Shown in pieces: positions 33,038 through 40,966 of a DNA stretch of 64,000 nt. Positions within the stretch are counted from its first letter, which is position 1, and every line of letters begins with the position of its first letter. The stretch is from Streptomyces sp. AJS327 (GTDB lineage: Bacteria > Actinomycetota > Actinomycetes > Streptomycetales > Streptomycetaceae): assembly GCF_013450295.1 (NCBI RefSeq), contig NZ_SKBR01000003.1:310001-374000 (forward strand), given 5' to 3'. The translations under genes were made by a program, and so were the position numbers. Below the pieces are notes generated by a model. It was not told the origin of the DNA, did not search any database, and was given only the letters and a program-made list of their open reading frames with translations.

Positions 33038-34756
33038 ATGACCACCACGTCGTCCGACAACGGGGCGCCCGCCGCGGATGGCGACGGCGAAGACACCGGC
33101 GGCAGGGGGTGGTTCACCCCGGCCGCCGACCAACGTGGCGTGCCGGAGACGGCCGCCACCGGCGCCCCGCCCGCGCCGGACGGCGGTCGGCCGTCGGTGC
33201 TGCCCCGGCAGCCCATCCGTCCGGTCGGCTCCAGCGCCGCCCGCTCCCGCACCGCGCCCCCCGCCGCCTCCGGGCCGGGCCCCGCCTCCGCCGAGGGCCC
33301 GCCGCCCCCCGCCGCCTCCGGCTTTGCCGCCCACCCCGGCGCGCCGGGGCAGCCCGGCGCCGCCCCCGGGACGCGCGGCGGCGAACCCGAGCCGGTGCAC
33401 GAGCGGCTGGCGCCCCGCCCCGGCGGCCAGGCGCCCCCGCCGGGTTCGGCCCCGGCCTCCGGTGGCGCTTCCGCCGGTGCCCCGGGCGCACCACCCGTGG
33501 CTTCCGGCGCGCCCCCGGCGGGCGGCGTGGGGCAGACCGTCCCGGAGGCCCCGGGCGGGCCGCTCGGCGCCGGGGGCGCCTCGCTGCCCGGTGGCCCGGT
33601 CGCGTCCGTGCGGGAGCCGTCCCGCGACGCGCTGCTGATCCGCCGCACCATGCAGGAGGTCGAGCCGGTCGCGCACGCGGTGACCGCCTACTTCTACGCC
33701 CTGCTGTTCGTGGAGCACCCGCATCTGCGAGATCTGTTCCCCGCGTCCATGGACGCCCAGCGCGACCGGCTTTTCCGGGCGCTGCTCACCGCCGTCCAGC
33801 TGATCGACGAGAAGGACCGGCTGCACGAGTACCTGGCCGGTCTGGGCCGCGGCCACCGCAAGTACGGGACGCGGTCCGACCACTACCCGGCGGTCGGGGA
33901 GTGCCTGATCGGGGCGCTCACCCAGTACGCGCCGAACAGCTGGGACGCGGAGACCGAGAACGCCTGGGTACGGGCGTACACCGAGATCTCCCAGATCATG
34001 ATCGACTCCGCCGCCGAGGACGAGATGCGCTCCCCGGCCTGGTGGAACGCGGAGATCGTCGCCCACGAGCGGCGCACCCCGCACATCGCGGTGATCTCCG
34101 TCCGCCCCGACCAGCCCTACCCCTTCCGGGCGGGCCAGTACACCAGCATCGAGACGCCCTGGTGGCCACGGGTGTGGCGGCACTACTCCTTCGCCTCCCC
34201 ACCCCGTTCGGACGGGCTGCTCACCTTCCACGTCAAGGCGGTGGCCGCCGGCTGGGTCTCCACCGCGCTGGTGCAGCGGGCCAGGCCGGGCGACGTGCTC
34301 CGGCTCGGCCCCGCGGCGGGCTCGATGACCGTGGACCACTCCGCGGACTCCGGGCTGGTCTGCCTGGGGGGCGGCACCGGCATCGCGCCGATCAGGGCGC
34401 TCGTGCAGGACGTGGTGGAGCACGCCCGCCCCCGTCCCGTCGAGGTCTTCTTCGGCGTCCGCCACGACGAGGACCTGTACGACCTGGAGACGCTGCGGGA
34501 ACTCGCCGCGCGGAACAGCTGGCTCACCGTCCGCTCGGTCGTCGCCCTGGGCACGCGCGAGCCGGGACCGCATGTGATCTCCGGTGAACTGACAGACGCG
34601 GTACGGCAGTTCGGACCGTGGCCGACCTGTGACGGCTACCTCTCCGGACCGCCCGGAATGGTGCGCGGCGGGATGGACGTCCTCGTGGCCTCCGGGATTC
34701 CCGCCCACCGCATCCGGCACGACTCCATAGAAGAGCTGGTCGTCACCGGGGACTAG
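33038..34756 (+). CDS. Globin-FAD/NAD reductase fusion (flavohaemoprotein-like) with disordered N-terminus
   Basis: This is a 572-residue protein. Residues 1-195 are Pro/Ala/Gly-rich and disordered. Residues about 197-335 form a globin: AYFYALLF carries the distal B10 Tyr and GRGHRKYG the proximal F8 His. Residues about 345-572 form an FNR-type reductase: FRAGQYTSIE, RHYSFASPP (FAD), LGGGTGIAPI (NAD), and GYLSGPPGMVRGG. Such fusions use NAD(P)H to reduce haem-bound oxygen, often to detoxify nitric oxide. The long unstructured head is typical of actinobacterial versions but unlike E. coli Hmp. ATG 33038 is nearest the end of the intergenic region. The next gene follows after 29 nt. Confidence 0.92.
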   Translation: MTTTSSDNGAPAADGDGEDTGGRGWFTPAADQRGVPETAATGAPPAPDGGRPSVLPRQPIRPVGSSAARSRTAPPAASGPGPASAEGPPPPAASGFAAHPGAPGQPGAAPGTRGGEPEPVHERLAPRPGGQAPPPGSAPASGGASAGAPGAPPVASGAPPAGGVGQTVPEAPGGPLGAGGASLPGGPVASVREPSRDALLIRRTMQEVEPVAHAVTAYFYALLFVEHPHLRDLFPASMDAQRDRLFRALLTAVQLIDEKDRLHEYLAGLGRGHRKYGTRSDHYPAVGECLIGALTQYAPNSWDAETENAWVRAYTEISQIMIDSAAEDEMRSPAWWNAEIVAHERRTPHIAVISVRPDQPYPFRAGQYTSIETPWWPRVWRHYSFASPPRSDGLLTFHVKAVAAGWVSTALVQRARPGDVLRLGPAAGSMTVDHSADSGLVCLGGGTGIAPIRALVQDVVEHARPRPVEVFFGVRHDEDLYDLETLRELAARNSWLTVRSVVALGTREPGPHVISGELTDAVRQFGPWPTCDGYLSGPPGMVRGGMDVLVASGIPAHRIRHDSIEELVVTGD

Positions 34757-34785
34757 CCCCGGAGACCAGCGGAAGGGACAGCGGC

Positions 34786-36999
34786 GTGGCAGCAGCGGAC
34801 TCCGGAGCGCCCACCGGACGGGAGCGCGCGGGAGGCAGCCGGCCCCCGGCCAGCGCTCCGTACGAGCCGGTCGCCGCGGAGGATCCGCCAGGCGCGCCGA
34901 ACTCCCGTGCCGCGGCCCCGCGTTCGCCGGACGGCCGGTACCGGGCGGCCCACGCCCCCGCCGAGGGGCACCGGGAGCACCCCGATGGGCCACCGCACGC
35001 CGCCGCGCACGCCGAGCGGCCCGGCAGCGCGGGAGAGCACCGGCTCCAGGAGCGGCTCGGCAGCACCAAACGCGCCGACCGCTTCTACGACGAGCAGGTG
35101 CTCGACCATCTCAACGAGCGCATGCGGGAGTTCACCGACCAGCAGGAGATGTTCTTCCTCGCCACCTCGGACGGGAACGGCGAGTGCGACAGCAGCTTCC
35201 GCGCGGGACCCCCGGGATTCCTGCGGGTCCTGGACGAACACACCCTCGTCTACCCGGAGTACCGGGGGAACGGGGTCCACGCCAGCCTGGGCAACATCCA
35301 GGAGAACCCGCACCTGGGCATCCTGATGATCGACTTCATCCGGGCACGTATCGGTCTGCACGTCAACGGCCGCGCCCGGATCGTGGAGGACGCCGAACTG
35401 CGCGCCGCCCACCCGGACCTGCCACAGGACCCGGTGCCCGGCCGCCGCGCCGAGCTGTGGGTGGAGGTGACCGTCGAGGAGGCGTACCTGCACTGCGCCA
35501 AGCACATTCCGCACCTCCAGAAGGTCACCAGGCACAACGCCCGGGACTGGGGCACCGACGACTACAAGCGCAAGGGCGGCGACTTCTTCGGCGCCGCCCG
35601 CGCCGCCCGCCAGCGTGGGCAGGCGGACTGGCGCGACCAGCCCCGTCCGCAGGAGCCCCCGGCCGCGCCCGACCCGCACCACGACCCGGCCGCCCCCGCC
35701 CGGCCCGGACGGCACGCGGCGCCCGCGCCCGAAGCGCAGCCCGCGCCCGGTGCCCGCCCGGTGCCCTCCGTCAGCCCGCCGATCCCGGTCGCGAACGGCC
35801 ACGCGGCGCCCACCGGCCCCGCGCACGGCCACCCCGTCGAGGGACACCCCGCAGCCGACGGACACGGCGTGCCGGTGGGTGGGGCGCCGACGGCCGGTCC
35901 CCCGGCCGGTGAGACGCGCCAGACCAGTGTCCAGCGGCCCGCGCGGGCGGCCGGTGCCCCGTCGGCCAGCGCCCAACAGCCCACCGCTCAGCGGCGGGAG
36001 GCCAGGCGGACCGACGAGCGGCCGTCCGTCGACCGCGCCGCGTACACCGTCTCGGTGCCGGACGGGCACCTCGTCCCGCTGCCCGACGCCCACGCCCCGG
36101 TGCCCTTCGTACCCGCGCCGGTGCCGGACGTCTCCGGCGCCCCGGCGGGTGGCGCCCACCCCGTGCCCGGCACCGTCCCGGACGGACCGGGGGGCGGCCC
36201 GGCCCCCGACGCGGCCTACGAACTCCCGCCCGGCACGGGCGAGTCCGGGTCGCGGACGGCCGGATGGGAACCGGCCCTGGCCGAGTCCGCCGGGCCCCAC
36301 CACTCCGTGCCACCCGCCCGACGGGGCGGCTCCGCGCCGGACGTCGAGCCCACCACTCTCGAACTGAGCACCGTCTCCCCGGCCACGCGGGAGCCACAGC
36401 GCGACGGCGCTACACGCGGGGCACGTTCAGCGCGTACCGCCACCGCCTCCGGTGTCTCCTCCACGATGCGGATCGCCACCCTCCCCAACGCCCCCGGAAC
36501 GGCGGACGGTTCGGGGACGGACGGCCAGCGGGGCCAGGTACGGCAGCCCGGACGCCGCGGCGACCCGGAGACCGGCCATCCGGGGACGGACGTGCTGAAC
36601 GGCCGTGTGGTGCGGACCGGTTCGACGCCACCCGACTCCCCCTTCGGCGAACTGGGCGGTCCGGACTGCGTGTTCGGCACCCAGCCGCCCCATGTGGAGG
36701 GACACCCCGGTGAACCGGCCGCACCCGGTCACGCCTCCGCTCACCCCCGGGGGAGCGGAGGCCGGACGGCCTCGGGCGCGGTCAACGGGGCCTCCGGCGC
36801 CATCGCGGCTCGTGGCGCCCTGCTCTCCGGGGTACCCACGCCGCCGCACGGCGTCCCCCCGTACGACCCCTCGGCCGGTCCGCCGGAGGACTCGGCTGAC
36901 GTCACCGCCTGGCGCGAGCAGGCCGAGCGCGCGCTGGCCGAGGCGCACCGCCGCGAGGGCGAGGGTGGAGAGCCGCCGTTCCAGGGCTGGTTCGGCTGA
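34786..36999 (+). CDS. PPOX-fold flavin/F420-binding protein with a very long disordered tail
   Basis: This is a 737-residue protein from GTG 34786, with GGAAGGGAC upstream. Residues about 85-265 form a pyridoxamine-phosphate-oxidase-like split barrel: MREFTDQQEMFFLATSDGNG, DSSFRAGPPGFLRVLDE, HLGILMIDFIRARIGLHVNG, and VEEAYLHCAKHIPHL. Such proteins bind FMN, F420 or haem and often act in redox detoxification. Residues about 275-737 are Pro/Ala/Gly/His-rich low complexity with no domain I recognise, ending in a short charged helix (AWREQAERALAEAHRRE). It follows the globin-reductase gene by 29 nt, so the two probably work together in nitrosative or oxidative stress. Confidence 0.88.
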   Translation: MAAADSGAPTGRERAGGSRPPASAPYEPVAAEDPPGAPNSRAAAPRSPDGRYRAAHAPAEGHREHPDGPPHAAAHAERPGSAGEHRLQERLGSTKRADRFYDEQVLDHLNERMREFTDQQEMFFLATSDGNGECDSSFRAGPPGFLRVLDEHTLVYPEYRGNGVHASLGNIQENPHLGILMIDFIRARIGLHVNGRARIVEDAELRAAHPDLPQDPVPGRRAELWVEVTVEEAYLHCAKHIPHLQKVTRHNARDWGTDDYKRKGGDFFGAARAARQRGQADWRDQPRPQEPPAAPDPHHDPAAPARPGRHAAPAPEAQPAPGARPVPSVSPPIPVANGHAAPTGPAHGHPVEGHPAADGHGVPVGGAPTAGPPAGETRQTSVQRPARAAGAPSASAQQPTAQRREARRTDERPSVDRAAYTVSVPDGHLVPLPDAHAPVPFVPAPVPDVSGAPAGGAHPVPGTVPDGPGGGPAPDAAYELPPGTGESGSRTAGWEPALAESAGPHHSVPPARRGGSAPDVEPTTLELSTVSPATREPQRDGATRGARSARTATASGVSSTMRIATLPNAPGTADGSGTDGQRGQVRQPGRRGDPETGHPGTDVLNGRVVRTGSTPPDSPFGELGGPDCVFGTQPPHVEGHPGEPAAPGHASAHPRGSGGRTASGAVNGASGAIAARGALLSGVPTPPHGVPPYDPSAGPPEDSADVTAWREQAERALAEAHRREGEGGEPPFQGWFG

Positions 37000-37029
37000 C
37001 CGCCGGGTTCCGAGCGGCGGCCGGGCGCG

Positions 37030-37632
37030 TCAGCTGAGGTCGGGGGCGAGGAGCGCCAGCACCCCTTCGATGTTGGCGTCCAGATAGCGCCGCAGCGAGG
37101 GCGGCACCACCTCGACGGAGGCGACGCCCGCGCGGGTGAACGGGACGCTCACGATCTCGTACTCGCCACACGGCTCCTCGACCTCCGGGCCGTGCCGCAA
37201 CGACGGGTCCATGGACGCGAGTCGGCAGACGAAGAAGTGCTGCACCTTCACGCCGGGCGCGCTCCCGCCCGGCGGGGCGTGCTCCCCTCCGGCGGCCCCC
37301 GGCCGGTCGTCCCGGTCGCCGGGGCTCTGATCACCGGGGCTCCGGCCACCGGGACCGGGCGGGTCCTCATGGTGTTCGACGGTGTCGACGAAGGCGGGGA
37401 CCACATCGGTGATCTTGGCGCCCAGTTCCTCGTCCACCTCGCGGTGCAGGGCCTCGATCACCGTCCGGTCCACTCCCGGCTCGACCCCGCCGCCGGGGGT
37501 GATCCAGTAGGGCTCGCGGCCCGGTTTGGTGCGCTTGATGAGGATCATGCGGGGCGGACGCGCCTCGCCCGGATCACCGTCGAGCAGGATGGCGCGTGCG
37601 GTGCGCTTGACCACTGGTCGTTCGTCGGCCAT
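37030..37632 (-). CDS. NUDIX hydrolase
   Basis: This 200-residue protein carries a NUDIX box: GGGVEPG (about 49-55) followed by EALHREVDEELGA, which matches Gx5Ex7REUxEExGU. The enzyme hydrolyses a nucleoside diphosphate linked to another moiety. A loop rich in Gly/Asp/Arg (about 95-125, PGPGGRSPGDQSPGDRDD) interrupts the fold and is unusual. ATG 37632 (MADERPVVKRTARAIL) is the only sensible start. It converges on the PPOX gene. The exact substrate is unknown. Confidence 0.88.
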   Translation of the reverse strand: MADERPVVKRTARAILLDGDPGEARPPRMILIKRTKPGREPYWITPGGGVEPGVDRTVIEALHREVDEELGAKITDVVPAFVDTVEHHEDPPGPGGRSPGDQSPGDRDDRPGAAGGEHAPPGGSAPGVKVQHFFVCRLASMDPSLRHGPEVEEPCGEYEIVSVPFTRAGVASVEVVPPSLRRYLDANIEGVLALLAPDLS

Positions 37633-37884
37633 GGGTGAGTCTCGCCTGCGGGACACGCGGTCAAACCAGGACAGGTGCTCCGGTCGGGTACATGCCGCCG
37701 CCGAACGGGGTGAGGTGGGGGTCGGGGGCCGTGGGCCGCACGGTGGCGTCCGGGGCGGTCGCGCGTTCCGATCGTGAAGGCGAACATGGACCAACAGACC
37801 CCGCATTAGCCGCAATTACCCGCGTAGACCGGCGTTTGCGGTGCCGCTGGCACATTATTCGTCGAATGAGTTCCGGATTTGTGA

Positions 37885-37913
37885 TTGGATGCTGACGTAG
37901 GGTCAACTACCCT
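37885..37913 (+). promoter_or_regulatory. Possible sigma-70-type promoter in a gene-free region
   Basis: TTGGAT (37885-37890), a 17-nt spacer and TACCCT (37908-37913) match a vegetative promoter at about eight of twelve positions, with an AT-richer stretch upstream (37840-37885). Nothing protein-like follows, but a strong hairpin closes the region at 38093. See the candidate small RNA in the findings. Confidence 0.3.
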
Positions 37914-38054
37914 TGTAGAGACGCGAGTTCGGAGCCCGTCGGGTCTGGCCCGATGCTCCGTCGCGCACCGGCCCTCGCCGTGGCCGAACGGTCCCGAAGG
38001 GCGCCATGCGGCCGGCTGTCGGACGGTTCAGCCGACGGTAGGCGAACCGGCCGT

Positions 38055-38093
38055 GGTCGGCTTGAGGCATGAGGGGGGAGCCTCAAGCCGACC
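38055..38093. terminator. Strong 14-bp hairpin
   Basis: GGTCGGCTTGAGGC (38055-38068) and its exact complement (38080-38093) enclose an 11-nt loop. On the minus strand the loop contains six consecutive Cs. It lies 113 nt beyond the stop of the minus-strand gene at 38206 and can end that transcript, or a plus-strand RNA from the possible promoter at 37885. There is no T-tract on either side. The rest of 37633-38205 contains no gene. Confidence 0.75.
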
Positions 38094-38205
38094 TGTGCCC
38101 ACTCACGCCCCCTGACCGGACGTCCACCGTGCCCGTGGTGCGGATCGCGGCGGCCGCGCGGATCGTCCGAGCCGCCAACCCTCGCGTCCCGCCCGTCGGT
38201 TCGGC

Positions 38206-38550
38206 TCAGGACCCGGCAAGGGCCTCGCGGAGCGCCTCAGCCAGGTGCTCCCGCGCGACGGCCAGGGAACGGGGAGGCTCGATGACCCAGTCGACCAGCA
38301 CCGTGATCACCCCGTCCTCGTTCCGCAGGACCACGTCCCCGGTGCGGCGGAACGCGGCGACCCGCTCGCGGACCCGCTGACGCCGCGCCGGGTCCAGTCC
38401 CGCGCAACCGGTGGTGTCGAGGCGGAGTTCGGTGGTGAACCCGCCCAGGCCGGGGTCGGCCCGGCCGACCGCCGGGTCTCGTGGGAGCCGCCACCGCAGC
38501 TCGTCCTCGGGGATGCTGACCGACGCGTCAACGCGCAGTTCGTCTGGCAT
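38206..38550 (-). CDS. Hypothetical protein, possibly a diverged ArfB/RF-1-domain relative
   Basis: This 114-residue protein starts MPDELRVDASVSIPEDELRWR. The IPEDELRWR segment and the TTELRLDTTGCAGLDPARRQRVRERV strand-helix resemble the peptide-release-factor-like domain of ArfB/YaeJ, but the GGQ motif needed for peptidyl-tRNA hydrolysis is absent (DPAVGRADPGLGG stands at that place). The C-terminal half (EPPRSLAVAREHLAEALREAL) is helical. It is either a non-catalytic descendant or unrelated. It lies downstream of thiC on the same strand, but 268 nt away. Confidence 0.55.
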   Translation of the reverse strand: MPDELRVDASVSIPEDELRWRLPRDPAVGRADPGLGGFTTELRLDTTGCAGLDPARRQRVRERVAAFRRTGDVVLRNEDGVITVLVDWVIEPPRSLAVAREHLAEALREALAGS

Positions 38551-38818
38551 CCCCCCATGCTCACACGCGCGCCCCGCCCCCAACGAAGCCCCGTCGACCG
38601 CACCCCGCGACCACCAGTGGCGGTGAGGGCCGGCCCGGAGGGGGTGCGGATGTCCGAGGCTGAGGCCCGCGGATCACCGCCTGGTCGGAGGGCGGAGGCC
38701 CATCTTGTCCCGGGGACTGGTGGGTTGGCGGGCTGTGGGGCTGTGGGGTGGCGGGTTCGGGTGAAGTGGCGGGTGGGGGAGGCCGGTTGGTCGGCCGCCC
38801 CCACCCGCCGTGCGGCGG

Positions 38819-40753
38819 TCAGTCGGCCAGCGGGAGGTAGACGCGGTTGCCCGAAGCCGCGAACTCCCGTGACTTCTCCAGCATTCCGGCCTCGATCTCC
38901 GCCTCACTGAGCGCTTCCGCGCCCTCCGGACCGAACCGCTCGGTGATGTCGTGGCTGATCCTCATCGAGCAGAACTTCGGCCCGCACATGGAGCAGAAGT
39001 GCGCCGTCTTGGCGGGCTCGGCGGGCAGGGTGGCGTCGTGGTAGGCGCGGGCGGTGTCCGGGTCGAGCGCCAGGTTGAACTGGTCCTCCCAGCGGAACTC
39101 GAAGCGCGCGTCGGAGAGCGCGTCGTCCCAGTCGGCCGCGCCGGGATGGCCCTTGGCGACGTCGGCGGCGTGCGCGGCGATCTTGTAGGTGATGACGCCG
39201 GTCTTCACGTCGTCCCGGTCGGGCAGGCCGAGGTGTTCCTTCGGGGTGACGTAGCAGAGCATCGCGGTGCCCCACCAGCCGATCATCGCCGCGCCGATAC
39301 CGCTGGTGATGTGGTCGTAGGCGGGCGCGATGTCCGTGGTCAGCGGGCCGAGCGTGTAGAAGGGGGCGCCGTCGCAGACCTCCTGCTGCCGGTCGACGTT
39401 CTCCTTGATCTTGTGCATCGGGACGTGCCCCGGACCCTCCACCATGGTCTGCACGGACCGCTCGCGCGCGATCCGGGTCAGCTCGCCGAGCGTCTCCAAC
39501 TCGGCGAACTGCGCCTCGTCGTTGGCGTCCGCGAGGGATCCGGGGCGCAGCCCGTCCCCGAGCGAGAAGGTGACGTCGTAGGCGCGCAGGAGGTCGCAGA
39601 GTTCCCCGAAGTGCGTGTACAGGAAGCTCTCCTGGTGGTGGGCCAGGCACCAGGCGGCCATGATCGAGCCGCCTCGGGAGACGATGCCGGTCTTGCGGCG
39701 CGCGGTGAGCGGTACGTGGCGCAGCCGCACCCCGGCGTGCACCGTCATGTAGTCGACGCCCTGTTCGCACTGCTCGATCACGGTGTCCCGGTAGATCTCC
39801 CAGCTCAGCTCCTCCGCCCGGCCACCGGTCTTCTCCAGCGCCTGGTAGAGCGGGACGGTGCCGATCGGCACCGGGGAGTTGCGGAGGATCCACTCCCGGG
39901 TGGTGTGGATGTCGCGGCCGGTGGAGAGGTCCATCACCGTGTCGGCGCCCCAGCGGGTGGCCCAGGTCATCTTCTCCACCTCCTCCTCGATGGAGGAGGT
40001 CACGGCGGAGTTGCCGATGTTGGCGTTCACCTTCACGAGGAAGTTCCGCCCGATGACCATCGGTTCGGACTCCGGGTGGTTGATGTTGGCGGGCAGGACG
40101 GCCCGTCCGGCGGCGATCTCCGCGCGGACGAACTCGGGCGTGCGGTTCTCGCGCAGCGCCACGTACTCCATCTCCGGGGTGATCTCCCCGCGTTGGGCGT
40201 ACGCGAGCTGGGTGACCGCGAGGCGGCCCCCGAACGGCCCGGCCCCCGTCGTCGCGCCGACGACCCCGGCGGCTCCCCCGGCCTCCGCGTGCGCCGGACG
40301 CCCGGCGGCTCGCGGACCCTCGGCCGCCGATATCCCGGACGGGAAAGCGGACTCAACCGGCCCCGCCCCGGGGGTGGTTCGGGCGCGGCGCGGGACGCGG
40401 GGGCGTCCGGGGAAGACCGTGTCCAGGTCGCGGGCGCCACCGCGCGGCGCGGTGTGCTTCAGCCCGTCGTCCTCCGGCCGGACCGTGCGGCCCGGGTACT
40501 CCTCGGTGTCCCCGCGCTGGACGATCCAGTTCTCGCGGAGCGGTGCGAGACCCCGGCGGACGTCGGTCTCGACCCGCGGGTCGGTGTACGGCCCCGAGGT
40601 GTCGTAGAGCACCACGTCGGTGCCGTTGGTGAGATGGACCCGGCGGACGGGCACCCGGATGTCCGGGCGCGATCCGCGCAGATGGTCCTTGTGTGAGCCG
40701 ATGGGCCGCCGCGGCTCATCATCGGCGTGCGGATGTACGTCGTGCGTGGTCAT
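38819..40753 (-). CDS. thiC: Phosphomethylpyrimidine synthase ThiC
   Basis: This 644-residue radical-SAM enzyme converts aminoimidazole ribotide to HMP-phosphate in thiamine biosynthesis. The ThiC core is complete: REWILRNSPVPIGTVPLYQALE, GVDYMTVHAG, TGIVSRGGSIMAAWCL, SLGDGLRPG, GPLTTDIAPAYDHIT, and the C-terminal iron-sulphur motif CSMCGPKFC. An N-terminal insert (about 125-185, Pro/Ala/Gly-rich) makes it longer than many homologues. ATG 40753 is preferred because GGGAG lies at the right distance. That ribosome site forms the 3' end of a TPP riboswitch, so translation should fall when thiamine pyrophosphate is abundant. Confidence 0.97.
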   Translation of the reverse strand: MTTHDVHPHADDEPRRPIGSHKDHLRGSRPDIRVPVRRVHLTNGTDVVLYDTSGPYTDPRVETDVRRGLAPLRENWIVQRGDTEEYPGRTVRPEDDGLKHTAPRGGARDLDTVFPGRPRVPRRARTTPGAGPVESAFPSGISAAEGPRAAGRPAHAEAGGAAGVVGATTGAGPFGGRLAVTQLAYAQRGEITPEMEYVALRENRTPEFVRAEIAAGRAVLPANINHPESEPMVIGRNFLVKVNANIGNSAVTSSIEEEVEKMTWATRWGADTVMDLSTGRDIHTTREWILRNSPVPIGTVPLYQALEKTGGRAEELSWEIYRDTVIEQCEQGVDYMTVHAGVRLRHVPLTARRKTGIVSRGGSIMAAWCLAHHQESFLYTHFGELCDLLRAYDVTFSLGDGLRPGSLADANDEAQFAELETLGELTRIARERSVQTMVEGPGHVPMHKIKENVDRQQEVCDGAPFYTLGPLTTDIAPAYDHITSGIGAAMIGWWGTAMLCYVTPKEHLGLPDRDDVKTGVITYKIAAHAADVAKGHPGAADWDDALSDARFEFRWEDQFNLALDPDTARAYHDATLPAEPAKTAHFCSMCGPKFCSMRISHDITERFGPEGAEALSEAEIEAGMLEKSREFAASGNRVYLPLAD

Positions 40754-40761
40754 ATGACCCA

Positions 40762-40875
40762 CTCCCTACGCCGGCATTACCCGGTACCAGGTTCGGCGGT
40801 CGGCGCGGCCGTTGCCGGTACCCGTGGGGGTACGGCGGTCAGCGCCCTCTCAGCCCCGTGCCCGGAGCTCCCGCG
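40762..40875 (-). promoter_or_regulatory. TPP (THI-box) riboswitch in the thiC leader
   Basis: On the minus strand the leader carries the conserved thi-box blocks in order: GGGCTGAGAGGG near 40850, GACCGCCGAACCTG near 40790, and GGTAATGCCGGCGTAGGGAG ending at 40762. The 5' segment GGGAGCTCC at 40866-40874 can pair with the 3' GGGAG region's partners to close helix P1. The last block contains the thiC Shine-Dalgarno, pointing to translational sequestration rather than termination. Confidence 0.93.
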
Positions 40876-40966
40876 ATGTGCGAAACAGACGAGATTGCCC
40901 TCCCACGCTAACGGCACACTGCCGGAGCTGAACAGGGCACCCATCGGTTCTTGCGATGATCGGGCG

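Noticed and set aside
38055..38093. C6 loop on the minus strand as a 6C RNA
   Set aside because: The 6C motif has two C-rich stem-loops; only one is present here, and it can be explained as a terminator.
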